Positions 29,049-36,861 of a DNA stretch of 64,000 nt are shown one piece after another. Where the stretch lies: contig WGMD01000002.1 of assembly GCA_016125255.1 (NCBI GenBank), forward strand, positions 806,001 to 870,000, written 5' to 3'. Position 1 is the stretch's first letter. Every line of letters begins with the position of its first letter. The position numbers were made by a program, and so were the translations under genes. The notes beneath the pieces were generated by a model, which saw only the letters and a program-made list of their open reading frames with translations, was not told the origin of the DNA and made no database searches. The DNA is from Planctomycetota bacterium. GTDB taxonomy: Bacteria > Planctomycetota > Phycisphaerae > Phycisphaerales > Zrk34.

Positions 29049-29555
29049 ATGAGTCCTGCTGAGAAAGCGGTGATCGGGTGGCGTGAGTGGATCGCGCTGC
29101 CGCAGCTTGGCATCAAGGCGATCAAGGCCAAGATCGACACCGGCGCCCGCACCAGCGCGCTGCACGCGTATGACCTGTTCTACTTCGAGCGACGCGGCGT
29201 GGCGATGGTGCGGTTCTGCGTGCATCCGATGCAGCGCAACAAGACTCAGTCCATCGCCGCCGAGGCGCCGGTGATCGACCTGCGCCGCGTGCGCTCCAGC
29301 AGCGGGCACGCCGACGCACGCCCGGTCGTCATGACAGAGATGGAGCTCATGGGTCAGCGCCGGCTCATCGAAGTCACGCTGACTAACCGCGACGAAATGG
29401 GCTTCCGCATGCTCATCGGCCGCGAAGCGCTGCGCGGGCTTTTCGTCGTCGACCCCGCGCGGTCGTTCCGGGCGACGCGACCGAAGCGCAAGAAAGTCCG
29501 GCTCAAGAAGCGTCCCACCAAGAAGAAGTCGACGAAAAGGATTTCCTCGTCATGA
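29049..29555 (+). CDS. retropepsin-like RimK-associated protease (PF05618 type)
   Basis: A 168-aa protein of the family once named ATP-dependent zinc protease (RimB of Pseudomonas). The aspartyl-protease-like signature KAKIDTGARTSALHAYDLFY and the matching second half FRMLIGREALRGLFVVDPAR are clear. The family has one retropepsin fold and is almost always next to rimK. The C-terminal 30 residues are a Lys/Arg-rich tail (PKRKKVRLKKRPTKKKSTKR) that may bind RNA or ribosomes. Its stop overlaps the rimK start (ATGA). It is divergent from the MscS-type gene with a 107-base shared upstream region. Confidence 0.88.
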   Translation: MSPAEKAVIGWREWIALPQLGIKAIKAKIDTGARTSALHAYDLFYFERRGVAMVRFCVHPMQRNKTQSIAAEAPVIDLRRVRSSSGHADARPVVMTEMELMGQRRLIEVTLTNRDEMGFRMLIGREALRGLFVVDPARSFRATRPKRKKVRLKKRPTKKKSTKRISSS

Positions 29556-30748
29556 AGCTCGCCATTCTCTCCCGAAGCCCGCGCGCCTACAGCACGCGAC
29601 GACTCAAGGAAGCCGCCCTGCAGCGCGGCCACAACGTCAAAGTCCTCGATACGCTCAAGTTCTCCATCTATGTCGAGCAATCCGAGCCGGCCCTGTGCTT
29701 CCGCGGCAAGCCGCTGAGCACCTACGACGCCGTGATCCCCCGCATCGGCGCCTCGGTGACTTTCTTCGGCACCGCGGTGGTCCGGCAGTTCGAACAGATG
29801 GGCGTCTTCACCGCCAGCTCGTCCCACGCCATCAGCGTCTCGCGCGACAAGCTGCGCTCATTGCAAATCCTCTCGCGCCATGAAATCGGCATCCCCTCGT
29901 CCGCCTTCGTGCGCGATCGCAACGACATTCTCCCGGCGATCGAGCGCGTCGGCGGCGCGCCGGTCATCATCAAACTGCTCGAAGGCACGCAGGGCGTCGG
30001 CGTCATCCTCGCCGAGTCGGTGAAGATCGCCGAGGCCATCATCGAAACGCTTCAGGGGGCGAAGCAGAACGTGATGGTGCAGAAGTTCGTCGCCGAATCG
30101 AAAGGGCGCGACATCCGCGCGTTCGTCGTCGGTGACCGGGTCGTGGCGGCGATGCGGCGAAGGGCGCAGGGCACGGAGTTCCGGTCGAATGTGCACCGCG
30201 GCGGGACGACCGAGGCCGTGCAGCTTGAGCCGGCGTATGAGCAGACGGCCGTGCGGGCGGCGCAGATCATGGGCCTGCGCATCGCGGGCGTGGACATGCT
30301 CGAAAGCAGCGTCGGGCCGCAGGTGATGGAAGTCAACTCCTCGCCGGGACTCGAGGGCATCGAAGGGGCGACGAAGATCGACATCGCCCAGACGATTATC
30401 GCCTACCTCGAAGAGCAGGTCCTCTTCCCCGACATCGACATCCGCCAGCGGCTGACCGTCAAAGGCGGGTACGGCATCGTCGAGCTGCCGGTCGACAACG
30501 ATTCGATGATGGCCAACAAGGCGATCGCGGATTCGGGCGTCCGTGATCTGGACGTCTTGATCCTGAGCATCGACCGCAACGGCGTGGTGATCCCCAATCC
30601 GCGCGGCAAACGCATCGTCATGCCCGGCGACAAACTGCTCTGTTTCGGCAAGCTGCTGACGCTGCGCGGACTGGTCCCCAAAAAGAGCGAAGCACCCAAA
30701 CCCAAGAAGAAGAAAACCGGCGATGAGCCCGGGGCGGAGTCCAAATGA
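29552..30748 (+). CDS. rimK: RimK-type ATP-grasp glutamate ligase fused to an RCK_C/TrkA-C domain
   Basis: A 398-aa protein. The first 290 residues are RimK: MKLAILSRSPRAYSTRRLKE, RIGASVTFFGTAVVRQFEQM, PVIIKLLEGTQGVGVILAES (ATP loop), VQKFVAESKGRDIRAFVVGD, FRSNVHRGGTTEAVQLEP and DMLESSVGPQVMEVNSSPGL. This enzyme adds glutamates to ribosomal protein S6 or makes poly-glutamate. Residues 300-375 (GYGIVELPVDNDSMMANKAI, LSIDRNGVVIPNPRGKRIVM, PGDKLLCFGKL) match the TrkA-C fold, which binds ligands such as nucleotides in potassium channels. The fusion suggests allosteric control. A Lys/Pro-rich tail ends the protein. The stop overlaps the next start. Confidence 0.9.
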   Translation: MKLAILSRSPRAYSTRRLKEAALQRGHNVKVLDTLKFSIYVEQSEPALCFRGKPLSTYDAVIPRIGASVTFFGTAVVRQFEQMGVFTASSSHAISVSRDKLRSLQILSRHEIGIPSSAFVRDRNDILPAIERVGGAPVIIKLLEGTQGVGVILAESVKIAEAIIETLQGAKQNVMVQKFVAESKGRDIRAFVVGDRVVAAMRRRAQGTEFRSNVHRGGTTEAVQLEPAYEQTAVRAAQIMGLRIAGVDMLESSVGPQVMEVNSSPGLEGIEGATKIDIAQTIIAYLEEQVLFPDIDIRQRLTVKGGYGIVELPVDNDSMMANKAIADSGVRDLDVLILSIDRNGVVIPNPRGKRIVMPGDKLLCFGKLLTLRGLVPKKSEAPKPKKKKTGDEPGAESK

Positions 30749-31707
30749 GCACCGTCACCATCAACAACATCGCCATCAAAACCGGCCAGCGCCAGCGCCT
30801 CGAACTGCCCGTCGCCCGGCTGCCCACGCAGACGAACGTCTCCCTGCCCGTCGAAGTCGTCAACGGCAAATTCGATGGCCCGCGCCTGTGGCTCTCGGCG
30901 GCGCTGCACGGCGATGAACTCAACGGCGTCGAAATCATTCAGCGCGTGCTCGACCGCATCAATGTCCGCTCGCTGCACGGCGAAGTCGTGGCGGTGCCCA
31001 TCGTCAACGTCTTCGGCTTCATCCGCCGCGACCGCTATCTGCCGGACGGACGCGATCTGAACCGTTCGTTTCCGGGGCTCGCCTCCGGCTCGCTGGCGTC
31101 GCGGTTGGCGCATCTGTTCATGAAGCAGATCGTCGGGCACTGCACGCACGGCATCGACCTGCACACCGCCGGGGAGCACCGCACGAATCTCCCCCAGGTC
31201 CGCTGCGATCTGCATGACCCCGAAACGCGCCGCATGGCCGAGGCCTTCGCCGCGCCGATCATGATCCACGGCGACTCGCCCGAGGGCTCCCTGCGACAGG
31301 CCGTCACCAAGCGCGGCACGCCGATCCTCGTGTACGAAGCGGGCGAACCGCACCGCTTCAACTCGCAGGCGATCGACATCGGCGTCAAAGGCGTGCTGCG
31401 CGTGATGGCCGCGCTGGGCATGATCAAGTCGCGCGAGAAGAAGGGGCGGCTCAAGTCGATGGAGGCGCCCAATCGCACATGGATCCGCGCCAAGCGCAGC
31501 GGCATCCTCCGACTCCGCGCCAAACTCGGCCAGTCCGTCACCAAGGATCAACCCCTGGGCGTCATCCGCGACGCCTTCGGCGATGAGAAAGTCCTCGTGA
31601 CCAGCCCCTCGAGCGGCCTGGTCATCGGCCACACCAACCACCCGCTCGTCAACGAAGGCGACGCGATCATCCACCTCGCCCGCGATGTGATCACGCATCG
31701 CGTGTGA
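30745..31707 (+). CDS. succinylglutamate desuccinylase/aspartoacylase (M14-like) family protein
   Basis: A 320-aa zinc-dependent hydrolase. Zinc ligands appear in LWLSAALHGDELNGVEIIQR (H, E) and GIDLHTAGEHRTNLPQVRCD (H). The PDGRDLNRSFPGL segment with its Arg and Asn binds the substrate carboxylate. A C-terminal biotinyl-lipoyl-like beta domain (GILRLRAKLGQSVTKDQPLG) is typical of AspA/AstE relatives. In RimK neighbourhoods such enzymes are predicted to remove or trim glutamyl tags. It is coupled to rimK by ATGA overlap and ends the three-gene operon. Confidence 0.88.
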   Translation: MSTVTINNIAIKTGQRQRLELPVARLPTQTNVSLPVEVVNGKFDGPRLWLSAALHGDELNGVEIIQRVLDRINVRSLHGEVVAVPIVNVFGFIRRDRYLPDGRDLNRSFPGLASGSLASRLAHLFMKQIVGHCTHGIDLHTAGEHRTNLPQVRCDLHDPETRRMAEAFAAPIMIHGDSPEGSLRQAVTKRGTPILVYEAGEPHRFNSQAIDIGVKGVLRVMAALGMIKSREKKGRLKSMEAPNRTWIRAKRSGILRLRAKLGQSVTKDQPLGVIRDAFGDEKVLVTSPSSGLVIGHTNHPLVNEGDAIIHLARDVITHRV

Positions 31708-31733
31708 AACGCGTTCAGTGCGGAACATCTTTT

Positions 31734-31874
31734 GACACGAAGACGCCGAGACACGAAGGCACGAAGGAAGCCAAGAAGATCAATCGGATGAAGAGGGCTT
31801 TTACGTTTTGACAATGTGTTAGCATCGCATTCAAACTGAATTGCGTTTTCTTCGTGTCTCCGCGTCTTCGTGTC
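31734..31874. repeat. inverted repeat of the CGAAGACG family
   Basis: Arms at 31734-31758 (GACACGAAGACGCCGAGACA onward) and 31850-31874 pair over 25 bases with one mismatch. About 90 A+T-richer bases lie between them. It sits downstream of the RimK operon and may act as a transcription end. Confidence 0.8.
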
Positions 31875-31986
31875 TTCGTGCCAATAAATCGCTCGTTGGC
31901 CGACATATCCGGACGTTTTGGATTGAATATCATGCGTATGGCGAGCCGATGATGATACGGGGCGTTTGCCCATATCGGACTTGCAC

Positions 31987-32805
31987 ATGATTCTGCGATC
32001 GCCACAGGACGCCACGCTGTATCTGGATGAGGATATGGCGCATGTCGAGACGCACACGGCGGCGTGCGGCGTGGCGGCGATTTATTCTTCGCGCAGCCCG
32101 GTGAAGACGACGCCCAACGAGGACGCGGCGGCGATCATTCCCTACGACGACAAGTCGGCGGTGCTCGTCGTCGCCGACGGCATGGGCGGCGGGCGCGCCG
32201 GCGAACATGCGTCGCGACAAGCCGTGACTTCGATGCACGCCACGCTGCGCAAAGCCGCCGCCGACGGGTCGGAACTGCGCAGCGCGATTCTCGACGCCAT
32301 CGAAAAGGCCAACGCGGCCGTGATGGACAAAGGCATCGGCGCGGCGACGACGCTCGCCGCCGTCGAAATCGCCGGCGGCACCGCCCGGCCCTACCACGTG
32401 GGCGACTCGATGATTCTCGTGACCGGCCAGCGCGGCAAAATCAAATTGCAGACCGTCTGTCATTCGCCCGTCGGCTTCGCCGTCGAAGCCGGGCTCCTCA
32501 CCGAGCGCGACGCGATTCATCACGAAGACCGGCACATCGTTTCGAACATCATCGGCATGGCGAACATGCGCATCGAGATCGGCTCGCCCATCGAGCTTGC
32601 CGCGCACGACACGCTGATCCTCGCCAGCGACGGGCTCTTCGACAATCTGCATCTGGAGGAGATCGTGCAGATGCTCCGCACCGGACCGATCACGGATGCG
32701 ACGATGAAGATCGCCCAGGCCGCGCACGATCGCATGACGCATCCCGCCGACGGACAACCGAGCAAGCCGGACGATCTGACGTTCATTGCGTATCGGCGGT
32801 CGTAA
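31987..32805 (+). CDS. PP2C-type serine/threonine protein phosphatase
   Basis: A 272-aa phosphatase of the PPM family. Metal-binding motifs are visible: [20 protein letters not shown] (Asp of motif 1), [40 protein letters not shown] followed by GDSMILV, and [14 protein letters not shown] and [13 protein letters not shown] at the end. The enzyme would act in the cytoplasm against Ser/Thr kinases; no kinase is in the window. ATG at 31987 is preferred, but a TTG at 31966 is possible, since neither has a strong ribosome-binding site. The hslV gene follows 53 bases later. Confidence 0.9.
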   Translation: MILRSPQDATLYLDEDMAHVETHTAACGVAAIYSSRSPVKTTPNEDAAAIIPYDDKSAVLVVADGMGGGRAGEHASRQAVTSMHATLRKAAADGSELRSAILDAIEKANAAVMDKGIGAATTLAAVEIAGGTARPYHVGDSMILVTGQRGKIKLQTVCHSPVGFAVEAGLLTERDAIHHEDRHIVSNIIGMANMRIEIGSPIELAAHDTLILASDGLFDNLHLEEIVQMLRTGPITDATMKIAQAAHDRMTHPADGQPSKPDDLTFIAYRRS

Positions 32806-32858
32806 GCACGCCGCGAGCGGCGTCGCTAAACGGGGGGATGGGTTGTTACAATCCCCTC

Positions 32859-33401
32859 ATGCAAACATTTCATGCGACGACGATTCTCTGCGTCCGCCGC
32901 GGGCAATCCGTGGCGATCGGCGGGGATGGGCAGGTGAGTCTGGGCAACACGGTCGCCAAGGCCGACGCGGTGAAGATTCGCCGCCTCACGCCGACGGCGG
33001 ACCATACCGTGCTGGTCGGCTTCGCCGGTTCCGCCGCCGATGCGTTCGCGCTGCTGGAACGCTTCGAGCAGAAGCTCAAGGACTCGCCGGGCAACATTAA
33101 GAAAGCAGCGATCGAGCTGGCCAAACTCTGGCGCACCGACCGCTATCTCCGCCGGCTCGAAAGTCTGCTGGCGGTCGCCGATCGCAAGTCGTCATTGATG
33201 ATCAGCGGACAGGGCGACGTGATCGAACCGACCGACGGCATCATCGGCATCGGCTCCGGCGGCGCCTACGCCACCGCCGCCGCCCGCGCCCTGATGCAGC
33301 ACACCCCCATGCCCCCCGCCGACGTCGTCAAAGCCGCCATGACCATCGCCGGCGAACTGTGCATCTACACCAACACGAACATCACCGTCGAGACCCTGTA
33401 A
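32859..33401 (+). CDS. hslV: ATP-dependent protease subunit HslV
   Basis: A 180-aa proteasome-related peptidase. After a short propeptide (MQTFHA) the protein reads [20 protein letters not shown], so the catalytic N-terminal Thr is present. [60 protein letters not shown] and a C-terminal [16 protein letters not shown] all match HslV. The six-residue propeptide is longer than in E. coli, where only Met is removed. The partner ATPase gene hslU, usually directly downstream, is missing here; a DUF488 pair of different base composition follows instead. Confidence 0.95.
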   Translation: MQTFHATTILCVRRGQSVAIGGDGQVSLGNTVAKADAVKIRRLTPTADHTVLVGFAGSAADAFALLERFEQKLKDSPGNIKKAAIELAKLWRTDRYLRRLESLLAVADRKSSLMISGQGDVIEPTDGIIGIGSGGAYATAAARALMQHTPMPPADVVKAAMTIAGELCIYTNTNITVETL

Positions 33402-33429
33402 TCGCACACTCTTTCCGGGGAGTCGCTCT

Positions 33430-34176
33430 ATGCCCGTTGAACGCATTCTGATTACCGTAAGAACTTATCCGTCGCCGAGCAGAGATTACGTCGAGCTCGT
33501 CTGTACCGGCGGCATCTCTGATCTATCGGAGTGGCGCCGTCTTTACCCCATTCCGCTCCGATACCTTGAAGAAGAGCAGCAATTCAAAACATATGACGTG
33601 GTCACTGTGGATGTTTCAGAGGGCTCAGACACCCGACCTGAAACGCGGCGGCCAAATCTACTGACTCTCAAGCGTCTGGACCATCTGGATACATGGGCGT
33701 CCCGCTGCGCTTGGGTCAATCCGACGATCCTTCCTTCTGTTGCAAGTATGCGCGACACAGGTCGAACATTGTGCCCAGTCGCCGTTGAGAAGGTGCTGGA
33801 TTTTGTTGCCGAGTCTGACAGCCCGGAATGGAGCCCGGCACAACTTGAAAAGCTCAAGCAGCAACGTCTCTTTGAAGAGAACAAAGAATTGGAGAAGATT
33901 CCGTACACATTCCGATTCATCTGGAAGGACACGGACGGCATCGAGCATCGCTCGCGCATTATTTCATGGGAAGTCTGTCAAACATGGCGTCAGTGGCGTC
34001 ACCGATACGAAGACACCATTAAACGGATGCGCGACAAGTGGCTCGATGACATCTGCAGCAGTCGAAATCGACTATCATTCTTCATGGGCAACTACGCTCA
34101 GCATCCTCAACACCTTGCCGTAACCGGCATTTTTCACCCACCAAAGGATACCGCCAACGATGAAACTCTTTGGTGA
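33430..34176 (+). CDS. uncharacterised protein paired with DUF488
   Basis: A 248-aa protein not recognised as a named family. It starts MPVERILITVRTYPSPSRDY and contains WRRLYPIPLRYL and FKTYDVVTVDVSEGSDTRPE. It appears soluble, with a charged middle (LEKLKQQRLFEENKELEKIP) and Trp-rich SWEVCQTWRQWRHRYEDTIK. Base composition is clearly lower in G+C and codon use is less biased than in its neighbours, suggesting acquisition by transfer. The 3' end overlaps the DUF488 gene by 17 bases, so the two are coupled and probably work together. RNA or nucleic-acid handling is conceivable, but nothing here proves it. Confidence 0.6.
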   Translation: MPVERILITVRTYPSPSRDYVELVCTGGISDLSEWRRLYPIPLRYLEEEQQFKTYDVVTVDVSEGSDTRPETRRPNLLTLKRLDHLDTWASRCAWVNPTILPSVASMRDTGRTLCPVAVEKVLDFVAESDSPEWSPAQLEKLKQQRLFEENKELEKIPYTFRFIWKDTDGIEHRSRIISWEVCQTWRQWRHRYEDTIKRMRDKWLDDICSSRNRLSFFMGNYAQHPQHLAVTGIFHPPKDTANDETLW

Positions 34177-34720
34177 ACATCAGGCCCGCAGAAATCGCAA
34201 TTCACAAGCCCTTGCCGCGTTCGGCGTCGCTGTCTCTTCCGCCAGCCCGGACACCGTATACAAGACCGTGCGTGACGGCGATGGCCATGTGGTCTATACC
34301 GTCGGGTACGAGGGACGCGACGGCGACGATCTGATCAGCCGGCTGCAAGATGCCGGCGTGGGCGTGCTGGTTGACATTCGAGAGAAGCCGTTTTCCCGCA
34401 AGCCGGATTTCCGCCGAACCGCGCTGCAGGTGCGATGTGAAGATGCGGGAATTCGATACGAATCTTGGACACGGCTTGGCTCGACCGAACATCAGCGCGA
34501 CATGCTCAAATCAACCGGAGATATTCGGGAATTCATGCGCCGCTTCCGTGATTTCGCCAAACGCGGCCGCGAAGATGAACTCGATGCGCTGGCAAAACTC
34601 GCCGTCGCCGAATCCATCGCACTGCTTTGTTACGAACGATGCCATGAAGATTGCCATCGATGTGTCGTCGCGGACATGATTGCGGATCGAATCGGCGCGA
34701 CTGTTGTAGCGATCATGTGA
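34160..34720 (+). CDS. DUF488 family protein
   Basis: A 186-aa protein with the DUF488 signature: HVVYTVGYEGRDGDDLISRL, VGVLVDIREKPFSRKPDFRR, YESWTRLGSTEHQRDM and the end IALLCYERCHEDCHRCVVAD, with Cys/His residues that could bind a metal. The family is widespread, of unknown biochemical function and frequent in genomic islands. A long N-terminal extension (1-40) precedes the domain. It overlaps the previous gene by 17 bases. The pair is framed by hslV and a cation transporter gene, neither obviously related. Confidence 0.85.
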   Translation: MKLFGEHQARRNRNSQALAAFGVAVSSASPDTVYKTVRDGDGHVVYTVGYEGRDGDDLISRLQDAGVGVLVDIREKPFSRKPDFRRTALQVRCEDAGIRYESWTRLGSTEHQRDMLKSTGDIREFMRRFRDFAKRGREDELDALAKLAVAESIALLCYERCHEDCHRCVVADMIADRIGATVVAIM

Positions 34721-34777
34721 ATGAGAGTGCTCTTGGCTGACTTCGCCAATTCGACGCGCTGTCGTTAACATCTAAAC

Positions 34778-35695
34778 ATGACCGACGAGGCACATCTTTG
34801 CGAATTGCGGGCGGCGCAGCGCGTGGCGATCGTGTCGCTCGTCGGGGCGGCGATCATCACGGCGGCGAAGTTCGGCGTGTTCGGCATGACGCATTCGGCG
34901 GCGGTGCTCTCGGACGCGATGGAGTCGGTCGTCAACATCGTGGCGGCGGCGATGGCGGCGTTCAGCACGTGGTACGCTTCGCAGCCCGCCGACCGCGAGC
35001 ACCCCTACGGGCACGGCAACATCGAGTTCATCAGCGTCGGCGTCGAAGGCACGATGATCGTCGTCGCCGGTCTGATCATCGTCTTCGAATCGACCCGGCG
35101 GCTCTGGTTCGGACTCGCGCCGGAGGCGCTCGATGCGGGCATGGGCGCCCTGGCGATCGTCAACATCGCGATGTTCGGATTGGCGCTGTACGTCAAGCGA
35201 CACGGGCGCACCTATGACAGCCCCACGCTCCGCGCCGACGGCACGCATCTGATGATCGATTGTCTGACGACGCTGGTCATCATCGCTTCGCTCGCCGCGG
35301 TGCGCTTCACCGGTTGGGTCTGGCTCGACGCGGTGACGGGCATCGTCATGGCGATCTACGTCACCGTGTCGGGCCTGCGGCTCATGCGGCAGTCGCTCGC
35401 CGGGCTCATGGACGAAGCGGACCTGGAAGAAGAGGCCGCCATGCGCCAACTGCTCGACGACGCGGTCGAAGCGGGCGAGATTCTCAGCTATCACAAACTG
35501 CGCCACCGCCACGTCGGCGCGTTTCACTGGGTGGACCTGCATCTGCAACTGCCCGCCGAGATGACGGTGGTGAAGGCCCATTCGATCGCCAGCGAAATCG
35601 AGGGCCGCATCGAAGACTGCCTCGGCCGGGCGAATGCGACGGCGCACATCGAACCCCCGCTCGGACATCGTGAGAATGCGCAGGAAAATGGATAG
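34778..35695 (+). CDS. cation diffusion facilitator (CDF) family metal efflux transporter
   Basis: A 305-aa protein with about six membrane helices and a C-terminal cytoplasmic domain. Family marks: AAVLSDAMESVVNIVAAAMA in TM2, the ADREHPYGHGNIEFISVGVE loop, LRADGTHLMIDCLTTLVIIA in TM5 (HxxxD) and the C-terminal metal-binding fold (LRHRHVGAFHWVDLHLQLPA). CDFs export Zn, Fe, Mn or Co in exchange for protons. The TM2 site reads ExxxN instead of the usual DxxxD or HxxxD, which may change metal choice. The ATG at 34778 has no clear ribosome-binding site. Confidence 0.92.
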   Translation: MTDEAHLCELRAAQRVAIVSLVGAAIITAAKFGVFGMTHSAAVLSDAMESVVNIVAAAMAAFSTWYASQPADREHPYGHGNIEFISVGVEGTMIVVAGLIIVFESTRRLWFGLAPEALDAGMGALAIVNIAMFGLALYVKRHGRTYDSPTLRADGTHLMIDCLTTLVIIASLAAVRFTGWVWLDAVTGIVMAIYVTVSGLRLMRQSLAGLMDEADLEEEAAMRQLLDDAVEAGEILSYHKLRHRHVGAFHWVDLHLQLPAEMTVVKAHSIASEIEGRIEDCLGRANATAHIEPPLGHRENAQENG

Positions 35696-35727
35696 AGTAT
35701 GATCAATCCATCTTCGGAGGCCCGCTG

Positions 35728-36147
35728 ATGAAAATCGGACGACTGATCGCGGCGATGATCGCGATGGCGGTGTTTGTCATGGTGTTCGACTTCGTCTTGC
35801 ACCAGGAACTGTTGAGCGGGGTGTACGGGGCCACCGCGTCGTTCTGGCGCAAGCCCGAGGAAATGATTCTGCCGGCGATGACGGCGGGGCAGGTGCTCTC
35901 GGCGGTGATGTTCTGTTTGTTTTACGTCATGTGCGCGAAGACGACGTGCGCGGGGAGCGGGCTCAAGTTCGGGGCGATGTTCGGACTGGCGATGGCGCCG
36001 GGGAATCTGATCATGTACGGCGTGGAGCCGCTGCCGGGCGAATTGTTCGCGGCATGGGCGGCGGGAAATGTCATCGAATTGGCGCTGGCGGGTTTGATCG
36101 TCGGCGCGATCTATGGGCGAAGCAAGCCGATGGAGACGGGGGCGTGA
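35728..36147 (+). CDS. uncharacterised four-helix membrane protein
   Basis: A 139-aa inner-membrane protein with four predicted helices: IAAMIAMAVFVMVFDFVLHQ, MTAGQVLSAVMFCLFYVMCA, FGAMFGLAMAPGNLIMYGVE and AAGNVIELALAGLIVGAIYG. FDFVLHQ and GNVIELALAG recall small membrane proteins of the DUF1761-like kind. A good GGAGG precedes the ATG. It overlaps the next gene start (GTGA), so the two are co-translated. No function is proposed. Confidence 0.65.
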   Translation: MKIGRLIAAMIAMAVFVMVFDFVLHQELLSGVYGATASFWRKPEEMILPAMTAGQVLSAVMFCLFYVMCAKTTCAGSGLKFGAMFGLAMAPGNLIMYGVEPLPGELFAAWAAGNVIELALAGLIVGAIYGRSKPMETGA

Positions 36148-36713
36148 GTCTATTGGCGATGCTGCCGATATTGCCGCGGGCGCGGCGGTGGTTCGACGAA
36201 GTGCTGGAGGCGCATCACGCTGAGGCGACGCCGGTCATGCACTTCGGATTCCCGCGGCTCGGATACTGCTTCTCGCCGCTGTTTTTGCGGGAGGCGAAGG
36301 CGGTCGTGTGCGACTCGACGCCGCAGCCGCCGATTGAGCAATGGGGTTTGCGTGACGTGCCGGAGTTCGGGTCGCTTCAAGCGCGCGGGATCACATTCAA
36401 TGACACATTCTTCGTCCTCCGCCCCGAAGCGGACAACGAATCGCTGTTCTTTCATGAACTGATCCACGTCGCCCAGAGCCGCACGCTCGGGTTCAACCGC
36501 TTTCTCGTGATGTATGGCTTCGATCTGATCGAATTCGATTACCACGAGAGCCCGCTGGAGCGGATGGCGTACGAACTTCAGGACCGCTTCGACGCCGGCG
36601 AAAACTTCGACGCCCTCGCCGAGACCGCGCGGCGGACGCGCGAACTGGCGGAGCGATTCCGGGGGCGGTCGCCGGTGCATCGTTTCGCCCTTGCGGCGGC
36701 GCGATTTCTGTAA
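36144..36713 (+). CDS. uncharacterised protein with HExxH metallopeptidase-like motif
   Basis: A 189-aa protein beginning at a GTG that overlaps the previous stop; an alternative ATG is at 36159. The core reads NDTFFVLRPEADNESLFFHE then LIHVAQSRTLGFNRFLVMYG, containing HELIH, a zinc-binding HExxH, followed by EFDYHESPLERMAYELQDRF with possible third ligands. The pattern resembles small toxin-immunity or DUF4157-like zinc proteins, but no family can be assigned. No signal peptide is seen. Its coupling with a four-helix membrane protein suggests a joint role at the membrane. Confidence 0.6.
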   Translation: MSLLAMLPILPRARRWFDEVLEAHHAEATPVMHFGFPRLGYCFSPLFLREAKAVVCDSTPQPPIEQWGLRDVPEFGSLQARGITFNDTFFVLRPEADNESLFFHELIHVAQSRTLGFNRFLVMYGFDLIEFDYHESPLERMAYELQDRFDAGENFDALAETARRTRELAERFRGRSPVHRFALAAARFL

Positions 36714-36744
36714 TCGGCCCATCGTGTCGTGAAATGCGGAAAGA

Positions 36745-36824
36745 TGAACCGCCGAGACGGCAAGGGCGCGGAGAAAGACATATGCAAGTTGCCATTCTCC
36801 GCGACTCTGCGTCTCGGCGGTTCA
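36745..36824. repeat. inverted repeat of the CCGCCGAGACG family
   Basis: Arms 36745-36775 and 36795-36824 (TGAACCGCCGAGACGG and its complement) pair imperfectly over 30 bases around a 19-base loop. It lies between convergent genes and could serve as a two-way terminator. Confidence 0.75.
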
Positions 36825-36861
36825 ATTGTCATATCGCAAAGACCGTACACGGCTTTGATGA

